NCBI GenBank assembly: GCA_030698575.1
Contig: JAUYMQ010000240.1
Coordinates: 1 to 6,948, forward strand
From: Deltaproteobacteria bacterium
GTDB taxonomy: Bacteria > JAUYMQ01
Length of the DNA stretch: 6,948 nucleotides
Direction of reading: 5' to 3'
This document shows, in pieces, positions 1-5,185 of the stretch (position 1 is its first letter; the number at the start of each line of letters is the position of its first letter). Both the position numbers and the translations under genes were made by a program. The notes under the pieces were generated by a model that did no database searches, was not told where the DNA came from, and was given only the letters and a program-made list of their open reading frames with translations.

Positions 1-198
1 GACCGCGACGGCGAGGTCGCCATTCGGCAGCGCGGCCATGTGCCGCACCGGTCCGAGCGATTCGGCGAACACGACGGCGCAGAACCCCGGCGGCAGGGCG
101 AGGCCGGCGTTGTGGGGAGAGCACTGCTGAGCGGACAGAGATTCGGGGAGGGCGGCGACCAACACCGCCACGGCGGAGACGACGAGTGTGCGGGTCAT
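1..198 (-). CDS. N-terminal part of a secreted PQQ-dependent sugar (sorbosone/glucose) dehydrogenase-like protein
   Basis: Reading the minus strand from an ATG at 198 gives 66 uninterrupted codons that run off the left edge. Residues 1-24 form a Sec-type signal peptide: T-R-T start, hydrophobic core LVVSAVAVLVAAL, and a likely cleavage after S-L-S-A before QQC. The mature N-terminus contains LPPGFCAVVFAESLG, then VRHMAALPNGDLAVAV. This resembles the opening of the first blade of sorbosone/glucose dehydrogenase (GSDH) beta-propellers, where 'LPxGFxxxVFA' is followed by 'xRxxAxxPNGDxxV'. Known members are periplasmic or extracellular quinoprotein-type oxidoreductases. The substrate here cannot be told. 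No Shine-Dalgarno is visible; a TATATT box 7 bases before the ATG (205-210) could give a leaderless message. The gene is divergent from the ParA operon. Substitution of another six-bladed propeller family is possible, because only the N-terminus is seen. Confidence 0.72.
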   Translation of the reverse strand, partial: MTRTLVVSAVAVLVAALPESLSAQQCSPHNAGLALPPGFCAVVFAESLGPVRHMAALPNGDLAVAV

Positions 199-360
199 GC
201 GTTGAATATAGAGCGGTCGCCGCCACCACTCCGCCAGCCCCCGAGGCCTCCCGGGTTTCGCGAAATCACGCTTTTCACTATAGTGACGCATGGTCCTCTT
301 GCCTTGCGAGGGGGCGTAACGGCCCCGCGTCGAAGCACGCCAGCCGGCTCGGACCGGACC
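199..360. promoter_or_regulatory. divergent intergenic region with two perfect 10-bp palindromes
   Basis: This 162-bp stretch separates the divergent dehydrogenase gene and the ParA operon. It holds two perfect palindromes, TTTCGCGAAA (256-265) and CACTATAGTG (276-285). Their centres are 20 bp apart, about two helical turns. The second contains TATAGT, which resembles a -10 box on both strands, but I see no convincing -35 on either side. Paired palindromes at helical spacing between divergent genes fit a regulator-binding site; that is inference. The start of the first operon gene is uncertain (GTG 283, TTG 304 or GTG 361), so the right half might be coding. Confidence 0.35.
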
Positions 361-1401
361 GTGCTGCTCGAGTGCCGGCTCGAGCAGCTGCGCGGCGCGC
401 TCGACGAGGCGCGCGCCGAAGCCGATCAGGCCCGCATCCGCCTCGCCGAGGCTCTTGCCCGTGAGGCCGGTGAAACCCAGCGTCTGAGCGTGCTCCAGGA
501 CGAGGTCGCCCGCGCCCGTGCGGAAGTCGCCGCGCTGCACCGGCGACTGGAACACTCCGAGGCGCTGCGCGCCAAGCTCCAGGGACATCTCTTCGAGTCG
601 GACGGTAAGGGCGACGCGCAGGAGCTGGTGCGCCTGCGGCGGGAAGTGGCTGCGGATCGGGAGCGCATCGCCGCCAGCGAACAGACAGCCTCGCAGCTGC
701 GGGCTCGCGTGGACGAGCTGGTGGCATCCCGCGAGACGTTGCTCACGCGGGTGGTCGAGTGGCAGCGCGCCGTGCGCGACGGCGACACCGAAGCCGTCGA
801 CCTTGCCGAGTTCATCGCCAGCCTGCGCCGCGCGGTCCTCGACCTCGAACGGGACAACGCACTGGGAGAGCGGCGCGAGGCCGTGCTGCGCGAGCAGCTC
901 GAGCAGGCGACAGCGCCATCGGCGGTGCCCCCTCCCCCGTCCCCCGTCCCCCCTCCCCCTTCTCCTGCGGACGATCTGGTCGCGGCGCTGGCGGCGGCAA
1001 AGCACCCACAGGACCAGGTGGAGCTGCTCCTCCGGCTCGGCCGTCGCGGCGGGGGGGGCGGGGGGGGCGACGACGCGTTTTATGCCGTCCGCCCCTGGGC
1101 CACCGCTGAAGATCCAAACGTTCGCGCCGCGGCCTACCAGTCGCTCGGCCGGCTGCTGGAACGGGACCCGGCGCGGCTCGAGCCTCACATCCGCTGGGGG
1201 ATCGCCGACGCCAACCCGCACGTTCGGCGGCGCGTCGTGCTCGCCGCGGCCGCGGCGCGCGGGCTCGCCCTGCGGCCGCTCCTGGAGCCGCTGAGCGGCG
1301 ATCCCGACCCCCAGGTACGCCGCATCGTGCATCGGATCCTTCGCGCCACCTCCCAGGACCCTCAACGCACGGAAGCCGGAATCGTGCAGCGAGCTTCATA
1401 G
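361..1401 (+). CDS. coiled-coil / proline-rich / HEAT-repeat protein (PomY-like)
   Basis: From a GTG at 361 the protein is 346 residues. Residues 1-182 are a nearly unbroken charged coiled coil rich in Leu, Ala, Arg and Glu, with a break near 80-85 (ESDGKGD). Residues 189-202 are a tandem duplication of VPPPPSP, then a short helix, then a Gly run (230-236). Residues 248-330 hold about three HEAT-type helical repeats, with DPNVRAAAYQSLGRLL and DANPHVRRRVVLAAA as clear repeat units and DPDPQVRRIVHRIL as the third. Coiled coil, Pro-rich segment and HEAT repeats are also what is known of Myxococcus PomY, a larger protein that stimulates the ParA ATPase PomZ. The stop codon overlaps the start of the ATPase gene (TAGTG), so the two are translationally coupled. 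The reading frame extends upstream to 40, but the part before about 283 lies antisense to the dehydrogenase gene. GTG 361 is preferred because GGA precedes it; GTG 283 and TTG 304 remain possible. Pom identity is inferred from architecture and context. Confidence 0.72.
   Translation: MLLECRLEQLRGALDEARAEADQARIRLAEALAREAGETQRLSVLQDEVARARAEVAALHRRLEHSEALRAKLQGHLFESDGKGDAQELVRLRREVAADRERIAASEQTASQLRARVDELVASRETLLTRVVEWQRAVRDGDTEAVDLAEFIASLRRAVLDLERDNALGERREAVLREQLEQATAPSAVPPPPSPVPPPPSPADDLVAALAAAKHPQDQVELLLRLGRRGGGGGGGDDAFYAVRPWATAEDPNVRAAAYQSLGRLLERDPARLEPHIRWGIADANPHVRRRVVLAAAAARGLALRPLLEPLSGDPDPQVRRIVHRILRATSQDPQRTEAGIVQRAS
928..959 (+). repeat. C-rich tract, five runs of five or six C, coding for a duplicated VPPPPSP
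   Basis: Runs of C at 928-932, 934-938, 941-945, 948-953 and 955-959 are separated by only one or two bases (T or GT). The encoded peptide is VPPPPSP twice, so a 21-bp unit has been duplicated in frame. The complementary strand has five G runs with 1-2-nt loops, an almost ideal G-quadruplex motif. Such tracts are prone to slippage. Confidence 0.7.
1051..1067 (+). repeat. two G8 homopolymer runs separated by one C
   Basis: G8 (1051-1058), C1059 and G8 (1060-1067) encode the Gly run of the HEAT-repeat protein, at the join between its linker helix and its HEAT domain. Homopolymers of this length are slippage hot spots and also common places for sequencing errors. The frame downstream is intact, because it reads into good HEAT repeats. 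Confidence 0.7.
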
Positions 1402-2366
1402 TGGAGATCCGTTACAAGCGGAGCCACTTCGCCAAGCTCCTGGGCTTCACGGACCAGCAACTGTCCGCCGCGGACAAACTGCCCGAGCTGAAGGCACTCG
1501 GCGGCGGACCCGCTTCGTACCAGCCGCGACACCTGTCGGCGTACCGCAGGGTGTTGGACCGCCACCCTCGCCGGGAACCGCCGCGCCGCCAGCTCTTCCT
1601 CAACTTCAAGGGTGGCACCGGCAAGACCAGCCTCTCGGTGGCGTACGCCTACCGGCTCGCGGAGCTGGGCCATCGGGTCCTGCTGATCGACCTCGATTCA
1701 CAGGGGCACGCGACCCAGCACCTGGGCCTCGCCGCCGAGAGCCTCGAGCGCACGATCTTCGAGATCCTGGTCAATGGAGTACCGATCGAAGACGTGATCG
1801 TGCCGCACGCGCTCGCCGAGTTCGATGTGCTTCCGGCCAACCTGCGGATGACGACCATCGACATCTCGCTCATGCCGATGGCCGGGCGCGAGTACAAGCT
1901 CCAGCGGGCCCTCGCCGGGGTGTTGGACCGCTACGAGTTCATTGTCATGGACGCCCCGCCCTCCTTTGGGCTGCTGAACCTCAACGCGCTGATGGCGTCC
2001 GACGACCTGCTCGTGCCGGTGCTTCCGGATTTCCTGTCGTTTCACGGTCTCAAACTGCTGTTCGAGACGCTGGGCCAGCTCGAGGACGACCTGAACCACC
2101 GGCTGCAGCGGATCCGGATCGTCATCAATCAGTACAACCCCACGACCCGGATCGCACGCGAGGCCAAAGGGGCGCTGGAGTCGCACTACCCTGAGTTTCT
2201 GTCGGAGACGATCGTGAGGCAGTGCACGCAGTTCGCACGGGCCTCGAGCGACGGCCTGCCCATCAATGCCTACGCTCCGTCGTCCAAGGGAGCCAGGGAC
2301 ATCGACGCCCTTATCACCGAGATGATCAGCGCGCGCTTCGAGCGCGCGATGGAGAGGAGCGCGTGA
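1401..2366 (+). CDS. ParA/MinD-family ATPase with N-terminal extension (PomZ-like)
   Basis: This is a 321-residue protein starting with GTG at 1401, overlapping the upstream stop by one base. Residues 1-60 are a basic helical extension (YKRSHFAKLLGF...RHLSAYRRVLDRH) resembling a MerR-type helix-turn-helix. The deviant Walker A is K70-G-G-T-G-K75-T, with signature Lys70 and Thr73 in place of the usual Val. Walker A' is IDLDSQGHAT with D97 and D99, and Walker B is FIVMDAPPS (D184). The tail has basic residues (R273, R280, K296) where ParA proteins contact DNA. The spacing G71-K75-D99 equals that of PomZ G62-K66-D90 as I recall it, so the extension length is also similar. ParA ATPases dimerise with ATP, bind nucleoid DNA non-specifically and are released by a partner that stimulates hydrolysis. 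No ParB or parS is adjacent; both neighbours are coiled-coil proteins, which favours intracellular positioning over plasmid partition. The ParA assignment is secure; PomZ-like is inferred. Confidence 0.93.
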   Translation: MEIRYKRSHFAKLLGFTDQQLSAADKLPELKALGGGPASYQPRHLSAYRRVLDRHPRREPPRRQLFLNFKGGTGKTSLSVAYAYRLAELGHRVLLIDLDSQGHATQHLGLAAESLERTIFEILVNGVPIEDVIVPHALAEFDVLPANLRMTTIDISLMPMAGREYKLQRALAGVLDRYEFIVMDAPPSFGLLNLNALMASDDLLVPVLPDFLSFHGLKLLFETLGQLEDDLNHRLQRIRIVINQYNPTTRIAREAKGALESHYPEFLSETIVRQCTQFARASSDGLPINAYAPSSKGARDIDALITEMISARFERAMERSA

Positions 2367-3118
2367 CCACCGGTTTCGATGCCAACGTTCCAGCCCGCAA
2401 GCCGCGGACGATCTCCCGGGTGCTCTCCGAGCTCACGGCCGTTCCCGGGTCCTCACCCCCTGACCCCCTCTCCCTTCGGGAGAGGGGGGACGAGCCGCCA
2501 GCGACCATCGAGCTGGCGGCCGAGCCTCCGCCTCCGCCTCCGAAAGCGGGCCCGCGCGTGGCGCGCGCGAAGAACGGTAAGGAGCGGACCGCGTCGCTGC
2601 GGGAGCGTCTGGCGATGACCGCTCACGCCGGTGGTGCCGAGCCGCAGCAGACCGCTGCCCGAGTGCGGGAGTTGATCGAGGCCATGCGCGCCCGGCTCGA
2701 GTCCGCGATCGAGGAACGGACCCGGCTAGCTGGGGAGCTGGAGGAAGCTCGCGCCGCGCTCGGGCGGGGCGAGGCCGAGCTGAAGAAGGAGCGCCGGGCG
2801 CGGGCCGCGCTCGAGGCTCAGGCCGAGGAGCGGCGGCGGATCGCCGAGGAAGCGGTGGCCGAGGCGGAAGCGCTCGCCGCCGAGCGCGATCAGGTGCTCG
2901 AGGAGATTGCCGGGCTGCGCGGGCTCGAAGACCAGGCGGGCCTGCTGCAGGAAGCTGAGGCGGAGCTGGCCGACCTGGATGGGCGGCTGCAGGAGGCGCA
3001 GTCCGGTCGCGCGCGCGCCGAGGCACGTTGCCGGGAGCTTACGGCGGAAGTGGAGCGCCTGTCCGCGGCCGGCGAAGCGCTCGAGGCCCTTGAGTCGCTG
3101 GTGAGACGCAGTCCCTAG
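2363..3118 (+). CDS. basic N-terminal peptide / Pro-rich linker / coiled-coil protein (PomX-like)
   Basis: This is a 251-residue protein. The GTG at 2363 overlaps the ATPase stop by four bases (GTGA) and has a strong ribosome binding site (GGAGAGGAG, 2351-2359). Residues 1-27 are a distinct basic peptide including FDANVPARKPRTISRVL; residues 28-65 are Pro-rich and presumably disordered; residues about 95-248 are a long charged coiled coil. K13 and R15 fall at the positions I recall as essential in the N-terminal peptide of Myxococcus PomX, which activates the PomZ ATPase, and the surrounding F-x-x-N-V...K-P-R spacing also agrees with my memory of that peptide. PomX is likewise a short peptide, a Pro/Ala-rich linker and a coiled coil that polymerises as a scaffold for PomY and PomZ. 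This protein is shorter than Myxococcus PomX. A palindromic repeat is embedded in the linker. The reading frame continues upstream to 2222, but only inside the ATPase gene. Without the match this would be a generic coiled-coil ParA partner. Confidence 0.82.
   Translation: MTTGFDANVPARKPRTISRVLSELTAVPGSSPPDPLSLRERGDEPPATIELAAEPPPPPPKAGPRVARAKNGKERTASLRERLAMTAHAGGAEPQQTAARVRELIEAMRARLESAIEERTRLAGELEEARAALGRGEAELKKERRARAALEAQAEERRRIAEEAVAEAEALAAERDQVLEEIAGLRGLEDQAGLLQEAEAELADLDGRLQEAQSGRARAEARCRELTAEVERLSAAGEALEALESLVRRSP
2451..2489 (+). repeat. REP-like palindromic element inserted in frame in the coiled-coil protein gene
   Basis: The segment reads CCTCACCCCCTGA followed by a perfect 11-bp stem, CCCCCTCTCCC (2464-2474), loop TTC, GGGAGAGGGGG (2478-2488). 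It is of the dispersed 'CCCTCACCCC...CTCTCCC-loop-GGGAGAGGG' type that I know from many GC-rich environmental genomes. It supplies residues about 30-43 (SSPPDPLSLRERGDE) of the PomX-like protein, in the linker, without breaking the frame. As RNA it would form a very stable hairpin inside the message. Confidence 0.7.
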
Positions 3119-3411
3119 CGCAACGCGCGCGCGAGCATCGCAATCGCGCCGACCGCGCCCACCCAGAACACGAACGACCACCTGATCAGATCGCCGAAGC
3201 GGCGCTCGAACCGGGTCTCGAGCGTCGCGAAGCCCACCTGCATCTCTTGTCGCAACTCGGCGATGTCCGCACGTAACTGGTCAAAATCGCCGTGCGTAGC
3301 GACGTCGCGGTCGCGCGCGTCCATCTCATGCATCCAATTCACAAACTCGGCGCCCTCCTGTCCCCCGAGGGTTTGCTGGAGCTTCTGGGACAACCGAGGC
3401 GTGATGGGCAC
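3115..3411 (-). CDS. small coiled-coil protein with C-terminal membrane anchor (uncharacterised family)
   Basis: Starting at GTG 3411 the product is 98 residues. It opens with VPITPRLSQKLQQTLG, a globular helical part with EFVNWMHEMD, then a coiled coil at about 42-75 (DQLRADIAELRQEMQVGFATLETRFERRF), and ends with one transmembrane helix at about 78-96 (WSFVFWVGAVGAIAMLARAL). I recognise this architecture as a widespread small family of unknown function, often annotated DUF or 'coiled-coil membrane protein', whose members begin close to 'P-x-T-xx-L-xx-L'. The frame is open upstream to 3591, but those residues are repeat-derived (LRSAQDRLS) and unlike the family, so the GTG start is preferred. 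A G-rich stretch (AGGTTGGGGC) precedes it. It is convergent with the ParA operon, and the two TAG stop codons share the palindrome CTAG. No function can be assigned. Confidence 0.72.
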   Translation of the reverse strand: MPITPRLSQKLQQTLGGQEGAEFVNWMHEMDARDRDVATHGDFDQLRADIAELRQEMQVGFATLETRFERRFGDLIRWSFVFWVGAVGAIAMLARALR

Positions 3412-3513
3412 GCCCCAACCTAACGTACGCTCGGCGAACCCGAAGATCAATTTCGTCCCGACGGGACCAAGAAACTGCACAGCTGAAAGAGTGACCAGAA
3501 TTCCAGTTGGGCC

Positions 3514-3556
3514 GTGCGCTGAAAGCCTGTCCTGAGCGGAGCGAAGGACGCCGGCT
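3514..3556. repeat. dispersed 'CCTGTCCTGAGCG-GAGCGAAGGA' repeat unit
   Basis: The segment CCTGTCCTGAGCGGAGCG followed by AAGGACG matches a repeat motif I know as abundant in intergenic regions of many environmental bacterial genomes. In translation it gives the characteristic 'LRSAQDRL' or 'LRSGQAF' peptides, seen here in two minus-strand frames. It lies in the roughly 200-bp gap (3412-3610) between the small membrane protein gene and the ArsR promoter. I see nothing else in that gap. Confidence 0.5.
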
Positions 3557-3610
3557 CGGCGAATACGCGAGCCCTGAATCGTAGGACGCATCGTTCTTCG
3601 CGGCCACCCC

Positions 3611-3639
3611 TTGCATGCCGCGAACGCTTGCGTTACACT
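3611..3639 (+). promoter_or_regulatory. candidate sigma-70 promoter of the arsR-SRPBCC operon
   Basis: TTGCAT (3611-3616), 17 bp, then TACACT (3634-3639). The -10 matches the consensus at four of six positions and the -35 at three of six. Transcription would begin around 3646-3650, inside the palindromic operator and at or just before the ATG, implying a leaderless or very short-leader message. No Shine-Dalgarno precedes the gene, which agrees. Confidence 0.45.
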
Positions 3640-3660
3640 ACTGAACCATATGGTTCAGTA
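3639..3660. promoter_or_regulatory. 22-bp perfect palindromic operator for the ArsR-type repressor
   Basis: The half-site TACTGAACCAT is followed directly by its exact reverse complement ATGGTTCAGTA, with no spacer. It abuts the -10 box and covers the expected transcription start and the first start codon (ATG 3650). AACCATATGGTT-type palindromes are typical of ArsR-family regulators paired with SRPBCC genes. Binding here would block the promoter, so autorepression is the simplest reading. Confidence 0.75.
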
Positions 3661-4015
3661 TATGAGGACCCGCCTTGATACTTCGTTCGCCGCGCTCTCG
3701 GACGCCACGCGGCGTGGCGTTCTGGAGCAGCTCGGACGAGCCGACGCTTCGATCACGGACCTTGCCGAGAAGTTCCACATGACGCTCACGGGCATGAAGA
3801 AGCACGTCGGCGTTCTGGAGCAGGCGGGGCTCGTCACCACGAAGAAGATCGGGCGCGTGCGGACGTGCCAGCTGGGCCCGCGCCGATTGGAGGAAGAGAC
3901 GGTGTGGCTCGAGAGGTACCGCCAGCGCTGGGACGAACGCTTCGACGAGTTGGACAAGGTTGTCGAGGAACTGACACGAAAGGAGAAGAGCGATGAACGC
4001 AAGAATCGAAAGTGA
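3650..4015 (+). CDS. ArsR-family winged-helix transcriptional regulator
   Basis: The product is 121 residues from ATG 3650, or 117 from ATG 3662. Residues 9-75 form the winged helix-turn-helix: LDTSFAALSDATRRGVLEQL opens it, ITDLAEKFHMTLTGMKKHVGVLEQAGLV holds the HTH with the recognition helix at about 46-60, and VTTKKIGRVRTCQLG is the wing. The C-terminal helix (about 80-110) would pair in the dimer. The Cys-rich ELCVCDL metal site of arsenic and cadmium sensors is absent, so this is a non-metal member of the type that regulates a neighbouring SRPBCC gene. Its last 23 bases overlap that gene. The perfect palindrome over its own start indicates autorepression of the two-gene operon. The reading frame extends upstream to 3611, but that would place the promoter inside the gene. 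The inducer is unknown. Confidence 0.9.
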   Translation: MVQYMRTRLDTSFAALSDATRRGVLEQLGRADASITDLAEKFHMTLTGMKKHVGVLEQAGLVTTKKIGRVRTCQLGPRRLEEETVWLERYRQRWDERFDELDKVVEELTRKEKSDERKNRK

Positions 4016-4511
4016 GCCCGGCCCCGTGAAGAACCGCACCACGGTGGAACGGAAGTCGGACCGCGAGGTGATTGTCACGCGGACCATCAACGGCCCGGCG
4101 CGCATCGTGTTCGAGGCATTTACCAAGGCCGAGCTGCTCAAGCGTTGGTGGGTGCCCAAGTCGATGGGAATGACCCTGCTGTCCTGCGAGGTGGATGCTC
4201 GTGTCGGAGGCAAGTACCGATTGGTATTCGACCACGGTGGCCCCGAGCCTGCCGCGTTTTTTGGGTCGTATGTCGAAGTGAAGCCGTACTCGCGCCTCGC
4301 GTGGACCAATGAAGAAGGTGGCGAGGGCGGGCCTGTCACCACGGTGACCTTCGAGGAAAAGGGCGGCAAGACGCTGGTGGTCCTGCGCGAGAGCTATCCT
4401 TCGAAGGAAGCGCTCGACGCTGCCGGCACCGGAGCAGCCGATGCAATGGTCGAGACGTTCGATCAGCTGGACGAGCTTCTCGTCGCCCTGGGTGAGAGCT
4501 CGGGACAGTAA
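3993..4511 (+). CDS. SRPBCC / AHSA1-like (START-fold) protein
   Basis: This is a 172-residue protein. ATG 3993 follows a good ribosome binding site (AAGGAGAAG) and overlaps the regulator gene by 23 bases. Family hallmarks are REVIVTRTINGPARIVFEAFT (about 24-43), the conserved KRWWVP (50-55), DARVGGKYRLVF (68-79), a Gly/Tyr strand FFGSYVEVKPYSRLAWT (89-105), a C-terminal strand pair TTVTFEEKGGKTLVVL, and the long helix AMVETFDQLDELLVAL (151-166). The fold makes a hydrophobic cavity binding small hydrophobic ligands. The name comes from a domain related to the Hsp90 activator Aha1, but bacterial members are not known to act on Hsp90. Pairing with an ArsR repressor is very common. Ligand and physiological role are unknown; a cytoplasmic location follows from the lack of a signal peptide or membrane segment. 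Confidence 0.9.
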   Translation: MNARIESEPGPVKNRTTVERKSDREVIVTRTINGPARIVFEAFTKAELLKRWWVPKSMGMTLLSCEVDARVGGKYRLVFDHGGPEPAAFFGSYVEVKPYSRLAWTNEEGGEGGPVTTVTFEEKGGKTLVVLRESYPSKEALDAAGTGAADAMVETFDQLDELLVALGESSGQ

Positions 4512-5083
4512 CAGAAACGCGGATCTCGCGGTCGGTCGTCCGATAGTCCCGGCTCACACTGGCCGGGGCTATCGGGCGGAGTCGCGAACATTCGATCGAC
4601 GGGTCCCACGCTCACGGCGCAGCGTTCCGCGCCGGTCGCGTCCTGAGGTGCGCCCAGGCCCGGCCGAGCAGGGTGATGGCCAGGCGAGAGCGCGGCAAAC
4701 CCGCGCGGCGGACGGGTACGCTCGGCTTTCGTGACAAGCGCTGCAAACGCCGCGGTGGTGCCGGCGAGGAAGACAGACCCGAAGCGAACCAGATCCGTCG
4801 CGAGGTCGCGGAAGCCGTCGAGCGGATCGTCAGAGAACCCCGGGTATCGCGCTTGTCCGCGCCCCACGGCGGCGCGGGCGAAGTCTTCGTGCAATAGCGT
4901 GGCAGCATCGACGCGCATGGCGCACGCTGAATTCCAGCGAACGGTTCGCTCGTGCGAGCCGCCATGGGCATAGAGTCCGCCGCCGCCGCGATCGACTTCG
5001 CTGGCCTGATAGACGAAGCCGTACGGAACAAGAACGGGCGAGAGGAGTTCGACGCCGCGTCGGCGCAGCTCAATGGCATCCAT
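4463..5083 (-). CDS. hypothetical cassette protein with run-on C-terminus (probably truncated)
   Basis: The reading frame from ATG 5083 is 206 residues. The start is 19 bases past the attC core at 5102, as expected for a cassette gene. Residues 1-120 look like a true protein and resemble an unnamed family I have seen in environmental genomes: an N-terminal helix, LLSPVLVPYGFVY, a Gly-rich turn, RWNSACAMRVD, LLHEDFARA and the distinctive RYPGFSDDPLDGFRDLATDLVRFGSVFLAG. After about residue 125 (near 4705) the sequence becomes Pro/Arg/Ser-rich, crosses a long hairpin and ends inside the convergent SRPBCC gene (49-bp overlap), with no attC behind it. The natural 3' end and attC therefore appear to be lost, or a frameshift near 4705 has occurred; the alternative minus frame there reads RSRLAITLLGRAWAHL before stopping at 4612. 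The meaningful part is about 4700-5083. Function is unknown. Confidence 0.55.
   Translation of the reverse strand: MDAIELRRRGVELLSPVLVPYGFVYQASEVDRGGGGLYAHGGSHERTVRWNSACAMRVDAATLLHEDFARAAVGRGQARYPGFSDDPLDGFRDLATDLVRFGSVFLAGTTAAFAALVTKAERTRPPRGFAALSPGHHPARPGLGAPQDATGAERCAVSVGPVDRMFATPPDSPGQCEPGLSDDRPRDPRFCYCPELSPRATRSSSS
4540..4575. terminator. long hairpin between convergent genes (possible bidirectional terminator)
   Basis: CCGATAGTCCCGG (4540-4552) pairs with CCGGGGCTATCGG (4563-4575) over 13 bp with a single T-G wobble and a 10-nt loop. It lies 28 bp after the SRPBCC stop and faces the array from the other side. There is no T-tract on either strand, so it is not a canonical intrinsic terminator. 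It also does not carry the RYYYAAC/GTTRRRY ends of an attC. Termination is the likeliest role from position. Confidence 0.4.
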
Positions 5084-5101
5084 CAGTATGAAGCTGTTGC
5101 T

Positions 5102-5185
5102 ACCTAACGTTCCGAATGAGCCGCGCGCCTCAACGAGGCGATCACACGAGACCGTTGGCGCGCCGGCTCCATTCGGATGTTAGGC
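5102..5185 (-). repeat. integron attC site 1 (84 bp)
   Basis: Outer cores ACCTAAC (5102-5108) and GTTAGGC (5179-5185) fit the RYYYAAC / GTTRRRY pattern. Inside them CCGAATGAGCCG-CGCGCC pairs with GGCGCGCCGGCTCCATTCGG as a long imperfect stem with single unpaired bases on one side, the extrahelical bases that orient an attC. Read on the minus strand it follows the UspB-like gene, whose TAA stop (5180-5182) lies in the core, as usual for cassettes. Confidence 0.88.

Noticed and set aside
40-282. Upstream extension of the HEAT-repeat protein reading frame
   Set aside because: It is antisense to the signal-peptide-bearing dehydrogenase gene and has low-complexity His/Arg/Gly composition. The coiled coil begins only near 361.
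2222-2362. Upstream extension of the PomX-like frame
   Set aside because: It lies wholly inside the ATPase gene in another frame, and the GTG at 2363 has a strong ribosome binding site and a four-base stop-start overlap.
2464-2488. Rho-independent terminator reading of the GC-rich hairpin
   Set aside because: It lies inside an open reading frame that continues as good coiled coil, and no T-tract follows.
3418-3512. Possible attC: ACCTAAC at 3418 and GTTGGGC at 3506
   Set aside because: Only the seven-base cores match. The sequences inside them do not pair, so no attC stem can form.
3412-3591. N-terminal extension of the small coiled-coil membrane protein
   Set aside because: It includes translated dispersed repeat (LRSAQDRLS) and the family is expected to start near VPITPRLSQKL.
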